Positions 1-11,287 are shown, counted from the first letter of the stretch. The stretch is DNA of 64,000 nt from Cryptomeria japonica (GCF_030272615.1 NC_081406.1:184921770-184985769), one strand, 5' to 3'. Translations and numbers: made by a program. The notes: generated by a model not told the origin, from the sequence alone.

Positions 1-163
1 TATCAGGGTATTCTTGAGACATCCATTGTCAAAAAACATCAAATTGGTTATCCAATTTTGAAAGTTGTTCTACAGAAACCTCATGGAGATCTTCTTCATC
101 ATCAAGAGGATTAGAGGAATTACCCATGTCCTCATTAAAAAGGCCATTCAAATTAGGTTCCAT
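1..163 (-). pseudogene. Gag-like N-terminus of element A, partial, one in-frame stop
   Basis: An ATG at 163 opens an acidic frame beginning MEPNLNGLF and continuing with many Asn, Asp and Glu residues to the window edge, about 54 codons. A TGA at 31-29 interrupts it, and the frame is open again after that. The position after LTR, PBS and leader fits a gag start. No domain can be recognised in so short a piece, so the family (Gypsy or Copia) is open. Confidence 0.4.
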
Positions 164-357
164 CTCCTCAGTAATTAAACCTTGGAAAGACTTAATTCTA
201 AGGCTTCATCTAACGGGAATAGTGTAAGTAGGGCTTATTGTTGTAAAAATCATGCACTAAAGAGAGAGAGAAGATTTTGAATTTTAGAGGTAGCAAATTT
301 CAATAAAATCAGCCAATCTCCTAGATTTAAGCTGTTAAATACAATCAGGACAATCTC

Positions 358-1490
358 CCGAAATTTCGGAAAAAAAAGTCAAGGACCGTGGCGAACGGAG
401 TGCACACGGTCCTCACAACTTTTTTCAAAATTTTCAAGGATGAAAGCTATGATGATTTTAAAGCTAATCTGAAAAAATTGAGTGATTTTACGATCTGTAG
501 ATAGGCCATATTAAAATTGCAATCTCAAAATTGAACCCTACCAAGATTGTTGAAAAATGCAAAATTTGAATTTTGAAAAAGAGAGGGAAACTGAAATTTT
601 GAATTTTATGATTTTAGAGGGAATACTGAAAGCAATGCAAGATTTGATGTTTAAAAGTTGACTCAATTTCATGCAAAATTCAAATTTGAAAGCAGAAATC
701 AACGTTGCCGCAATTAAACACTTAATTTCAACAGTCACAAATTGTAAAAATTTGAATAAAGCACTGAAATTTCGAATGAATGCTAACACACTTTTCAGAT
801 TTAGGACAGTAAGAAACACAATTTTGATACAAATTTCAATTTCAACAATTTTTGAATGATTATAAGCATTTATCCAAGCAATCACTAGACCAACTTTGAC
901 TTTAATTTTGAAAGTGTTAGAATTGATAAAATCAGCCAAAATTCTGGATTTTAGCAGAAAAATACAGTAAGATCTAGCTCCCGAAATTTTGGAAAAAATG
1001 TCGGGGACGATGGCTCTCGAGGTGCACATGGTCCTCGCAACTTTTTTCCAAATTTTCAGAGATGAAAGATATTGTGATTTTGTTGCGGAATCCAAAGTTA
1101 CAGCTGATTTGGAGGTGTTTTGATCAGTGAAATTATCAGTCAAAGGTCGAATCAAGAAGGTTTTAAAAATTAGGGTTTTGACACTTAACCACTTAATTTT
1201 CAGAATTAGAGCACAAATATGAATTGACAATTTGCAATTTGCGATAGAAATATTGAACTAGGAATGCATGTAAAGTAAGAAAGATTCACTTATAAACAGA
1301 GATAGGGATATGAGATGAAGCTGCGGACCTGGAATTAGCAATAAAATGTCGAGACGGTGCTATTCTGCAAATTTGAGCGAAAGTTGACGGGACGATGGCG
1401 CCCGGAGTGCACACGGTCCTCCGAAAAATCCACGAAACGAAGGGGGATCTGTTCGTCTCTGCACAAGGATTCCAGATCTTCAATTACAGC
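358..1490. repeat. Three diverged copies of a ~100-150 bp module in the leader of element A
   Basis: A module of the form 'cccgaaattt-cggaaaa ... gacgatggc ... gtgcacacggtcctc ... ttttcaaaattttca' occurs at about 358-460, 981-1080 and 1340-1490. The first two copies also share about 80 bases of left flank (310-358 and 910-981), so the unit is about 620 bp long and duplicated in tandem. The third copy is more diverged. The rest of 164-1645 is AT-rich, and I see no convincing coding sequence in it. Long frames there on either strand have skewed composition and no motif. Confidence 0.6.
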
Positions 1491-1894
1491 TGCGTACCTG
1501 CAACCTACACATAGAAAAGAGAGGACGATTGGGGGGTTAGGGATTAAGGGTTTGCCTTTAGGTCAAACCCTAGTTTTGGAATTAACCAAGAAATGAGAAT
1601 GCTGTAAATGTAAATGTTTGTAATGTAAACAAATACTGATACCTTGTTGTAAGAATGTTTGTATTCTTACATGCGAAGGTGTAATGTATGTAGTATGTTG
1701 TATGTTGTATGTGATCTCCTCTTCAATGGTTGAATCCTTGTCTTGAATGCAACACTTAGCCTTGAATGGAGACTTAGAATGCTCAATTGCTTGAAGGAAT
1801 TCTTGAATGCTTGAATGTTTGAATATCGCTTCCGCGTCTTGCTTTTGTTTACTTCCTTTTTTCTTCCTTACCCTTTCTGGGAGGGGAAATGTAG

Positions 1895-1902
1895 TTTATA
1901 TA
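1895..1902 (-). promoter_or_regulatory. TATA box in the LTR of element A
   Basis: TATATAAA on the minus strand, about 250 bp before the LTR end, fits an RNA polymerase II start within the LTR. Confidence 0.5.
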
Positions 1903-2007
1903 CTTGTCAATTAGGGTTGAGAGACTGATTTTTCCAACCTTAGGCCGACATAGAAACAATATTTTCCAATTTGCAAACTTCAAGACCCGATGCCCAAAAG
2001 GAGACCG

Positions 2008-2150
2008 GGCCCAAAATAGGGCCAGGGACCAGGGCGCTGGGCGCCATGGTCTTGGGGGACCAGGGTGCTGGGCACCCTAGTCCTGAAGGACCATGGCATT
2101 GGGCACCATGGTCCCACCTCCCGGGACAGCAGGGTGCAAGGAGGACCAGG
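2008..2150. repeat. GC-rich palindromic minisatellite (~30-bp unit) inside the LTR
   Basis: Three to four imperfect units of the type 'ggaccagggcgctgggcgcc' followed by 'atggtc' stand out as a GC-rich island in AT-rich DNA. Each unit contains GGACCATG or CATGGTCC halves, so units pair with themselves and with each other. Frames open on both strands across it are a by-product of the repeat. Confidence 0.65.
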
Positions 2151-2285
2151 CCAGGGTGCTGAAAAATGCAGTTTTTGATGTCGCAAGCAGGTTTCGAGGT
2201 CTCCATTCAGGTTCAATGTTGCGCCGCCATCGTGAAGACCCAAATGCAGTCGAAATTGCAAGTGTCACAATTTTAGGATGCTACA

Positions 2286-3792
2286 ATACTCTTTCTCACT
2301 ATCATTAAAGTCATCAAAATATTCCTTTAAGTCATCAAGCACTTTCCTCCTAATATTATTTATTTTCCTTTGACAATGTGTCATTGGTTTATAAGAAGTA
2401 ATATCTATATTTACTAGTGTAGAAGTTGCTGGTACGTTACCGGTAGACTTCAATTTTTTGCTTGATTGCCTTGACTTCTTTATTTTAATCTTTGGTTCAG
2501 TGTCTTCTGACTCTGGTGAGTGAGTCCTCGATTTCTGCCTCCTCTTGAATACTTTTCTTAGAATAATCTTAGGTTCTTTTTGGTTGGTAACCGCTTGGTC
2601 ACTCTTGGACTGGCAGATGTAATCGGTGTTGATACCGATGGAACTTCTATGCTCTTTTTTCTACTTTGGTTCCTCAATCGATTTGACCCTCTCCAAGTAG
2701 GTATAGGTTCTTTTCTTCTTTGCATCTAGTGGTGAGGCAAGTAGGGTAGAGGCATACTAAATCAATATGTCATTCACCACTTCATACCCCATAGGGTCAA
2801 CTATTTCCTCTCTAGGTTCCACCGCTTCCATTATACAGTGATCTATCCTTATTATGAAGCAAATGTCATCTTCATACTTCTTCACTAAATGACCAGATAT
2901 CCTCATTCTCTAGTTCATCTTCACTCTAAATTCGTCAAAATACTTATTTAGAACCTTAGGTTATGTAGTTCCCACTTCTTGTAGACTCTCCTTAATCTGT
3001 CTAGAAACCGGTAGGTCAGTCGACCATTGAACATCACCTACTCCAAGGAAATAACCTTGAAAATAGAAGAATAGACTGACCAAAAGTTGGCCAAACTTGA
3101 ATCTTAGTTATTTGTCCTGTTTGATGGATTTCAGATTCTCCAATAATTGCTTTCATAAATAGGTACATAGGTCATATTTAGTATCTTCCTTAATCATCCT
3201 GTAAGTAGCATTTATCGCAACAGTAGGGACAAAATGCATTCTGCTGGCATAAAATATCTTGTAACCAATCACCATGCAAGCATATTTTACCAGATCATCT
3301 TTAATGGTGCTGACGGTCATTGCCCATTGGTCACTCACAGAACCGGTTAGCTCTGTCATTTTAGTTTTGGTGACCTTCTGTAGAACTAGTACTTCCCCAA
3401 CATTGCAAAACTGGTGGTGACATGAATTGCTTTTGGTGTGATGTCATGGGTCTGATCAAGGTACATCTTGTCACCATGCACTTTGCTGAGGATAATGCAA
3501 ATGTGTTCTTCTGAGAATTCTTCCAAAAAGTATACCGCATTGTGCAGTTTCATCTTCTCAAGAATGCTACACTATGGTTTAATCATATTGTCATCTCCAC
3601 AAAACAAACTTAGCTAGGAGCTAATTACTAGGGATCCTAGGTCTTCCAACTTATAGTCTATATATCTTGAAATATCTCCCTGATAATAACTCCGACGGGA
3701 ATTTGAGATAGGGCATTGTATCTCATTTTCTTTTGAAGAAATTCAGGTGTATCTATGAGTGCACTAGAACTAGAGTGCGATGCAGAAGCCAT
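2286..3792 (-). pseudogene. Second-protein (ORF2) remnant of element B, truncated and frameshifted
   Basis: It starts at an ATG at 3792 with MASAS, matching MASTS at the start of ORF2 in element C. Further matches follow in order: the motif around SQIPVGV (C: SQIPKGV), then SKVHGDKMYLDQTHDIT (C: SRVHAEFFWLDAVHKIT), then VIGYKIFYASR (C: ILGYKATHANR) near 3280, and a Lys/Asp/Glu-rich stretch near 2300-2450. Several stops and frame changes separate these blocks. The frame stops at element A, so only about the first half of the protein is left. 3793-4201 is a non-coding spacer. Function unknown. Confidence 0.65.
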
Positions 3793-4201
3793 AACCAAAT
3801 CATAAGAATGAAATTCAAAAAATACCTTCACAATCTGAAATTTAGGTTTTGCCAATATCACACACAATACACCACTTTGGTCACTAGATCACCGCTTAGT
3901 GTTCTTCACCGATTGCTTGAAAAATGATTGCAATATTTCCACAAGATTTCTTCAAATGCTAAACAAATCACTTTGGTTTCTCTACTCTTGAAAATTCTTC
4001 TTCGGAAAATAGATAAGTAAAAATGATGATGAAAAACCCTTTTAAACAAACTCTCACCTACCATAATAAATGCATCACCGCTAGGGTTCAAACCCTAATT
4101 TTGCTGATTGATAGGTAACATATACCGATAAAGGTCTTTACCGATATAAACTAGGGGTTCGAAATATTTTACCGATATGTTCCCCTAAGTTTTTTGGAAG
4201 C

Positions 4202-4713
4202 TCATTTTGTCGGTTCAGAGACTTCCACACTAGGTGTAGAAACACGTTCATCCTGTGACTCTTTTTTTGATTTCTTTCTCCAAGTTTTATTCATTTTCAT
4301 TTGAATAGTTTCAACATCAATCTCCCCTTGTGGAGTGATCAGTAAATCACTTGGTAGGTTCTTTCTTAGTCTACAAGTTCTGGTAGTGTGTCCTAGTTTG
4401 TTGCAATGATAGCATACCATTCCAGGTGTTCTCCATGGTCCATCATTCATACTTTTGTTCTTCCTTTTGCATGTTGCAGCAGTGTGGCCACTACCACGAC
4501 AGATCAAACAAGTTGCTCTCCAGCTAGTTTCTGATTGATAACCAACTGACTGATGGTCATAGGTATTGTACCAGTTGGGATTCCAGTTCACAAAAAGTTC
4601 TAGGATAACTCCTTGAGTCCTTGGAGGATATCTCCCAGTGTTGTGCAAAATTGACCTACAGTCAAATGCTCTATGCCCAAACTTGCTGCGTGAATAACAC
4701 TTTCCATTGAATC
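4202..4713 (-). pseudogene. Gag of element B, 3' half with zinc knuckles
   Basis: The frame is open from the C insertion point (4713) to a stop at 4202. It carries a damaged knuckle (CYSRSKFGHRAFDC, with Ser for the second Cys) and two intact CX2CX4HX4C knuckles (CLICRGSGHTAATC and CYHCNKLGHTTRTC), followed by a Lys-rich tail. These knuckles bind nucleic acid in retroelement Gag proteins. The 5' half of the same frame is at 11288-12055. Confidence 0.8.
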
Positions 4714-5536
4714 TGTTGGCATATGCACACTCCAATGAGACATTGTATGTGATTGAAGGTTTTGTCATTGATGGCAACCTTGCAATCCTATGGTACCGAC
4801 AAAGGCATTATACCGGCATCAATAGATCACACTCTACACCGACACTCAAGACACTGGCACCGACACAAAAGAAAGAAAGTATACCGGCACAAAGGCCGAC
4901 AGGATTTAGTTATATTATATTTTGTTTATTATTGAAAAAATTTGTAAGCCAACTTGGCAAATTGTAAAATGACTCTTATATATAAGAGAGATCATTGTAG
5001 ACATTTGATATAGGAGATGTAAGCATTAAGGAAAATATTAGGCAGACCTATTATGCAAAATATAGGTTAAGGGGTATATGTAAAGAACAGAACAAGAACC
5101 GGTACTAAATCTAGCATATGTAAGTTAGTAAGATTTGTATAAGGGGTATATGTAAAGAACAAGAACAGAACAAGTTATTGGATTTGTATAATCCTCATTG
5201 TAAGTTAGTAAGACTTCCCATTGAGCAGTGAGCTCTAGGCAGTTGGCCTTCCTGCATGTGCAGGCCCCTATTGTAAGTAATATTTTGTTATTGGCCAGTG
5301 AGTGAATATTGTGGGTCACAAATCCCACCAAGGTTTTTCCACACCAGGTTTCCTCATTAAAACCTTGTGTTATGGTGTGCTTTTCATGTGGATGTTCTTG
5401 ATTCTGTGTATTGCATTATTTCTTGCATACCGGTACACTATTATATTATGTTCTACATGTTTTAAGTTAAGAAATTCCATTCACCAGTTAGATACTGATT
5501 CACCCCCCCCTCTCAATATCTGTGGGATTCCTAATA
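4714..5536 (+). repeat. 5' LTR of element C
   Basis: It begins TGTTGGCATATGC and ends CCTAATA, where CA has become TA. It aligns along its whole length with 10494-11287. It carries an extra internal duplication near 5100-5170, where the 'ggggtatatgtaaagaac' segment is repeated, which is missing from the 3' LTR. The differences between the LTRs mean the insertion is not recent. Confidence 0.85.
4977..4985 (+). promoter_or_regulatory. TATA box in the 5' LTR of element C
   Basis: TATATATAA lies within a small palindrome (CTTATATATAAG). The same motif is at 10756-10764 in the 3' LTR. Confidence 0.55.
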
Positions 5537-5538
5537 AT

Positions 5539-5550
5539 TGGTATTAGAGC
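5539..5550 (+). other. Primer binding site of element C (initiator Met tRNA type)
   Basis: TGGTATTAGAGC lies two bases after the LTR end. It differs by one base from TGGTATCAGAGC, the usual plant Copia PBS complementary to the 3' end of initiator methionine tRNA. Confidence 0.85.
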
Positions 5551-5607
5551 TTGGTCCTCTATTTTCAGAAGCCTAACAGCTTGAGGAAGATCTTGACACC
5601 GGTAAAG

Positions 5608-6735
5608 ATGGAAAATCTGATGAAGTAATTGGAAGGAGCTCTTACAAACTATGATGTAGATAAATTGAAAAATATCAAACTAGAAGATGATTTAAGGGCA
5701 GCTCAGGATATCATTCAGGCACTTCAAGAAAATTTTACTGTTGCAAGAAATAAGAGAAGAGAACTTTGTGAAAAATTGCAGAATGAGAATGATGAAAAGG
5801 AATCACTTAATGATATGATAAGCAAGTTGAAACAAGAGATCATGAAAACAAAGAATGAGATGCAGGATATGACTATGAGATTTTGCAAAGAGATTGAGGA
5901 TAGGAAGAAGAATGAAGAAGAATTGACTGGAAGACTAAGTGATGGAGCAAATGAGAACACAAGACTTAGCTATGAAAATGACATGTTGAAGACAGATCTG
6001 ATGAGACAAAAATAAGTTTTAGAAAGAGAACTAGAAACTGCAAATCAACATAAAGAAAAATTCAAGAAAAGCTTAGAGGAACTTGGCACCTTGCTGAAGA
6101 ATCAAAAACCTGAAGGTGACACTTCTGGAATTGGCTTTGAAGTTGGTAAAATCTCTGGTACTGCAAATACTCAGGATCACAACAAACCGGTAAGACAAAC
6201 TAATGCTTATAAATTCAATGGAAAATGCTTTAATTGTAATAAGTATGGTCATAGAGCAAATGAATGTAGATCTAGAAATTATTAGAATATCAACACACCC
6301 ACCGGTCAATGTTCTAAATGCAACAAAGTAGGTCACAAGTTTGAAAACTACAGAATGAATGTGAGAGTTTATGTTTGTGGAAGATTTGGACATTTATCTA
6401 ATCAATGCAGAACACAAACTGGCATAGGTTATGGGAAAGCTATTCAGAAGAATAATGTAACTTATTATGCATGTAACAAGATTGGGCATATTGCTAAATT
6501 CTGTAGAAGTAAAGGAACACGGGTAGACAACAAAAGTTCTAGCTTGAAAGGTAAAGAAAAAGTTGAAGAGGTTAAGAAAGAATTCTCAAAACAATGGATT
6601 AGAAAAGCTAATCTAAATATTGGGAATACTCCTCCACTAGTAGAACAAACCAATGTTACACCAGTAGGACAGAGCAATGCTTCACCGGAAGGACAGAGTA
6701 GTGCTCCACATGTAGGAAGTTCTTCATCGAATTGA
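5608..6735 (+). pseudogene. Gag of element C: coiled coil plus four zinc knuckles, three in-frame stops
   Basis: One frame runs from ATG 5608 to TGA 6735, 375 codons, with stops at 5626, 6013 and 6283 and no frameshift. Residues 10-180 are a Lys/Glu-rich coiled coil. Four CCHC-type knuckles follow at about 6226-6530: CFNCNKYGHRANEC is intact, while the next three have each lost one Cys to Tyr (CSKCNKVGHKFENY, VYVCGRFGHLSNQC, YYACNKIGHIAKFC). The tail is rich in Ser, Gln and Pro. Gag would form the particle and bind the element's RNA. There is no protease frame behind it. Element B has the same protein on the other strand. The copy is dead as read. Confidence 0.8.
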
Positions 6736-7024
6736 AGAAAATTTCTTTGAGGGTTTGGCAATCTATTGACACATGTGCTATTATTCCCTCAGTTAGAGAT
6801 AAGAAGTTGGAAATTACTTATTACTGGAAAAATACTAAACCAACATGCAATTAATGTGGTAGATGGCAAAAAGACACTATAAATTGAGGTTTTGGCTCCA
6901 TTTCATTTCACCGAGATTTCAAACTTACGAAGAGCGTGAAGATTATGACCTAAGGAATTTCGAGCAAGAAGCAAGAACACACCAAGAAATCATCCATCCT
7001 AAAGGCAATAAAAGGTATTTAATC

Positions 7025-10000
7025 ATGGCATCCACCTCTGCAATTGAATATATAGAAAACCCTACTGTTGTTGAAGTGATAAAAAGACGTAGGCCCATAT
7101 TTCAGTTAGTTCTCAAGGTAGCAAAGAAAGATGATACCTTAGGTGCTTTTTCTCAAATTCCTAAGGGAGTTGTTTATACTAAAGACCCCAACATGTACAT
7201 CCACTGCAACATTGAGGAACTAGGAGATGAAGAAATTAAGACCATGTTTAAAACTATGATATGTGATAAAACCGACAATGTAAAAGATGAACACAAGATC
7301 ATTGAGACCCTAGGATTTACAGAGATCCTTAGCATTCCTGAATTCCCCAAGGATGTGATTAGGATAGTCTTAAGCAGGGTACATGCTGAGTTTTTCTGGT
7401 TAGATGCAGTTCACAAAATCACCAAGGAAGCTGTGAAAGCTGTCACAGGGTTACCGACCACCGGTAAAAGACCAGATAAAACCAAAAAGGTATCCAATGA
7501 CCTAGTTACAAACCTAACTGGTGCAACATTCGACAAAAGGTCCCTAAGAGTCAATGATGTAATAGACATTAATGTGAGACTCATCAGCATGATATTAGGA
7601 TATAAAGCTACTCATGCAAATAGACTCAATTCAATCTCAAGTTTATGCATTAAGATTGCTTATGATATGGTCACAGATAATGCAAAAATTGATGTATGTG
7701 AGTGGTTAAAGGATGAATTAATTGACAACCTTGGAAAGATTAAGGACAAGAAAGGAACTTTCAGGTTTGGAAATTTGTTAGTATGTCTGATGCTACATAT
7801 AACAAAACAGGTTCCTGATATAGGCTACAAAGAACTTTGATATGACATACCAGTAGGCAAACAATTAACAGAACTATTCAATAACATGGGAGAAGACAAG
7901 GAAAACAATATTCATGACTTCTTTCAAGCATTAAAAGCCAAAATGAAGAAAAGAATAAGGTTATCACAAAAGATTGTCGACAAATACAAAGATGAAATAT
8001 GCTTTGTAATAAAAAAAGATGAAATCTAGATGGAAGCAGTCATCCCCAAGATAGTTTGGGTAATCGAGATGGGCTATGAAATAGATGATCATATAATTGA
8101 AACATATGCTAAAGCACTTCTAGAAGCCCCCAGAGAACCTAAGGAAGAAATATTTGGTAGTGCAAAAACCATTGAAAGCCAAATACAATCAAAGAAAAGA
8201 GTGAAAAAGGTTGAGGCAGTTGTAAGAAAAGGTTCCAGACAAGAAAAAGCCATCAAAGAAGATGTATTGAAGAAAACCGATATAACAGAGGATGAGTTAG
8301 CAGCTCCACAACATGAAACTCATCTATCACCGGTAGGTACTTCTTCAGGGAGTGACATGCCTGCAACTTTCAAAAGAGTTGTAAGGAAAAGAGATCCCTC
8401 ACCAGCAACCACACCCTCTCCCAGGAGGACAAGGTAAAAACAACAAGCAGTGAGATCTCTGGTAAGAAAGGCTACACGAAAGAAGAAGAGGACAAACAAA
8501 TACTTGGCCCCTCTTGATATACTACTAAATGAAATTATAGAGGAAGGTAAATTGAAAAACATAGAGAAAATACATGACACCTTAACAGCTAATGAAAAAG
8601 AACAAGTTGAAAATAGTGTTATGTTGCATATGGATATGTACAAGAAGTTTTTGATGGAAGTAGTCAATGAAATTCTAGATGAACTGTTTAAAAGAATAGA
8701 AGCAAGAAGACAAGCAGTAATAGAACTAGATAAGAAAATAAAGATTGAAAAGCTACTTGTTGTATATCGAGTAAACTCACCCACAGAAATTGATGACCTA
8801 ATTGCTCAAGCCAACCGGACAGTATTTTCTATTGCACACCGGCACGTTGCTTTAATGGTTGGAAGAATTAATGAGGTGACTAAGGAGACAAAAAATGGAT
8901 GGGATATATTCCTAGTTGAGAAAGAAAAACAAGAAGAATACAAGAACCCTAAACCCATAAAAGTTTATCAGAAAGATAGAGACAAGGGTAAAGGTAAAGT
9001 TGGTGAACCACCTTGTATCAAGGTTAGAGACAACTTACCCCCACCTCCTTTGATTACTCCATCGGTAAAAAAAACAACTATGGAAGATCAACTGATAGCT
9101 GAGAGTATGGATATAGAGGATGATAATCCTAATCCTAAAGTCTTATATACTATGGATGTTGATACTCAAAGGATCAACATAGTGGTAGATAAAGATACAA
9201 CTGATAAGACTAATATGGCTAGTGAGCCTCTGGTAGCTAAGGAAACTGATAACACATAGGTGAAACTAGTAGAAGACAAAGAGCAAAAGGTAGAGACTCA
9301 GACTCAAACTGAGGCAATGCAACAAATAGAGAAACAAACAGAGCTAAAGGCTCTAGAACAACAACAATAGGAACAGGTACATAAGGAAACAATACCACCA
9401 ACAACTAGTGAAGTAGAAAAACCATTGCTTAAAGAAATGCAGACACAAACAGACCTACCAGAGGTCAATACAAGCTTGGTTACTTCCACTGGTACTCAGA
9501 TTGTTGATTCATTATCAGGCTTCAAATCAACTAATGTGACTAAGGTATTATTAGATTCAATCAAGAAAATAACCGACTACAACTCACAAGCTTACAAGGC
9601 AATTGATGATACCATACCAATTTTTAAGGTAATTCCTCCTAGCTATAATATAGACAATAAATATTCTTTAGGACAACTTGATACACTATGTAAATATATC
9701 ACAAAAAACATTGAGAAAATAAAGGAAGAAACATTGAAGGATAAAGTAGAAGTTGAAAAACAAAAATTCTTTGATGAGCAAATAAAGAAGTGTAACAAAG
9801 ATTTTGACACACTTCTACCGGAATTATGTAATTTATTGAAAGAGTACAAAAATCTGTACAAAGATACATGTAAAAAAAAAATTTTGACTGTAGATATAGA
9901 CAAGAAAATGAGCAAGGTACAGGATGAGATCAATAAAATTTCAAATAGTTTTGTCAACTCACCTGACACACTATCAGTTTTTGAGGAGAAGATAACAAAT

Positions 10001-10291
10001 TTTGAAGAAGAATTACTTAAATTGGAAAGAGAGAAAGAAAGAATAGTGAATAAGGCAAAGCATTTGAGATCAAAACTAAGTCCAAGATTGGACTATCTAG
10101 CATCACTATGGAAGGAAGTATCTGAGGCACTAATATAGGGAAAGAAAACACCGGCAGAGCATTTGCAACATCTCACCGGTATAGTGAAGAGAATAGAGAC
10201 AATAATAAAGGATAGCAAAAAGTTTATGGACAGTATAAACTTGATTTTGGGAGATCTTTTTCAAATTGTAACTACCCAGTTACAAGGTTGA
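7025..10291 (+). pseudogene. ORF2 of element C: ~1089-codon protein of unknown function, six in-frame stops
   Basis: A single frame runs from ATG 7025 (MASTSAIEY) to TGA 10291. Stops interrupt it at 7838, 8027, 8435, 9257, 9368 and 10136, and there is no frameshift in 3.3 kb. An ATG at 6863 in the same frame could add 54 residues, but the copy in element B also starts at MAS. The first ~330 residues are a mixed, globular-looking region and hold the segments shared with B. A basic Lys/Arg/Pro stretch follows (about 8140-8440), then long Lys/Glu/Gln-rich, probably coiled-coil segments to the end. No catalytic motif of retroelement enzymes is visible. The N-terminal region recalls plant transposon-derived domains in general layout, but I cannot assign it. 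Confidence 0.75.
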
Positions 10292-10337
10292 AACTACAAA
10301 CTCTACTGACATCTTGACAACCTTTGTCATTGATGCC

Positions 10338-10493
10338 AAAGGGGGAGTAGTAGGATGAGAAAATTCAAATCATAGAAATCATATGCTCAGGGGGAGCTCA
10401 CACATTTTTGGTAATATTTTTTGGACCTCACATTTTTGGATACATCTTTTGAAATTTCTCATGAGTGTTGCCATCAATGCCAAAGGGGGAGAT
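10338..10493 (+). other. Polypurine tract region of element C, with an upstream duplicate
   Basis: AAAGGGGGAGAT at 10482-10493 directly precedes the 3' LTR and should prime plus-strand synthesis. A near copy, CCAAAGGGGGAG, lies about 145 bp upstream (10336-10347) in the same context (gatgccaaaggggg). A third GGGGGAG is at about 10390. Confidence 0.7.
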
Positions 10494-11287
10494 TGTTGGC
10501 ATATGCACACTCCAATGAGACATTGTATGTGATTAAAGGTTTTGTCATTGATGGCAACCTTGCAATCCTATGGCACCGACAAAGGCATTATACTGGCGTC
10601 AATAGATCACACTCTACACCGGCACTCAGGACACTGACACTGGCACTGAAGAAAGGAAGTATACCGACACAGAGGCCGACAGGGTTTTGTTATATTATAT
10701 TTTGTTTATTATTGAAAACTTTGTAATCCAACTTGGAAAATTGTAAAATGACTCTTATATATAAGAGAGATCATTGTAGACATTTGATATAGGAGATGTA
10801 AACATTAAGGAAAATATTAGGCAGACCTATTATGTGAAATATAGGTTAAGGGGTATATGTAAAGAACAGAGCAAGAACCGGTACTGAATCTAGCATTGAA
10901 GACGCTATTGTAAAGAAATACAAGTTATTGGATTTGTATAATCCTCATTGTAAGTCAGTGAGACTTCCTATTGAGCAGTGAGCTCTAGGCAATTGGCCTT
11001 CCTGCATCTGCAGACCCCTATTGTAAGTAATATTCTCTTATTGGCCAGTGAGTGAATATTGTGGGTCACAAATCCCATCGAGTTTTTTCCCACACTTGGG
11101 TTTCCTCGTTAAAACCTTGTGTTATGGTGTTCTTTTCATGTGGATGTTCTTGATTCTATTTATTGCATTATTTCTTGCATACCGGTACACTGTTATATTA
11201 TGTTCTGCATGTTTTAAGTTAAGAAATTCCATTCACCGGTTAGATACTGATTCACCCCCCCTCTCAGAATCTGTGGGATTCCTAACA
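10494..11287 (+). repeat. 3' LTR of element C
   Basis: 794 bp from TGTTGGCATATGC to CCTAACA, with intact TG..CA ends, TATA box at 10756-10764 and a C-rich tract before the end. It is followed by AAATC, the second target copy, and then element B's gag. Confidence 0.85.

Larger units (their letters stand above)
1..2285 (-). mobile_element. LTR retrotransposon A, 5' part (LTR, leader, start of gag)
   Basis: Read on the minus strand, the order is an LTR (2285 to 1648), a primer-binding-like site just inside it (about 1645-1634, sharing GGTATCAG with the usual initiator-Met PBS), a 1.5-kb leader with internal repeats, and the start of a Gag-like frame at 163 that runs off the window. The LTR begins TGTAGCATCC and ends CTTACA, so it has TG..CA ends. 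It abuts the second-protein frame of element B at 2286, so it probably inserted there and removed or displaced B's 3' end. The partner LTR and target duplication (flank ATACT at 2286-2290) lie outside. The boundaries are inferred from one LTR only. Confidence 0.55.
1648..2285 (-). repeat. 5' LTR of element A
   Basis: This 638-bp stretch has TG..CA ends on the minus strand, a TATA box inside it, a PBS-like site directly after it and a GC-rich tandem segment near its 5' end. It is called from structure alone, because the second LTR is not in the window. Confidence 0.5.
4714..11287 (+). mobile_element. Non-autonomous LTR retrotransposon C (Gag + large ORF2, no pol)
   Basis: The element is 6.57 kb: 5' LTR 4714-5536, PBS 5539-5550, gag 5608-6735, ORF2 7025-10291, polypurine tract just before 10494, 3' LTR 10494-11287. 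The flanks GAATC (4709-4713) and AAATC (11288-11292) are a 5-bp target duplication with one mismatch. I looked for protease, integrase, RT and RNase H motifs in all plus-strand frames and saw none, so movement would need enzymes from another element. The TGTTGGCAT start, the C-rich stretch near the LTR end, the PBS and the PPT context all resemble the Copia element at 14641-22514. It sits antisense in the gag of B, a relative. Confidence 0.85.

Noticed and set aside
538-1230. 230-codon open frame on the minus strand
   Set aside because: Rich in Lys, Ile, Phe and Ser from AT-rich leader DNA, overlaps the non-coding leader repeats, no domain, no homologous frame in the other leader modules.
1940-2308. 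Overlapping open frames on both strands
   Set aside because: Produced by the GC-rich minisatellite; proteins are Gly/Pro/Trp repeats.
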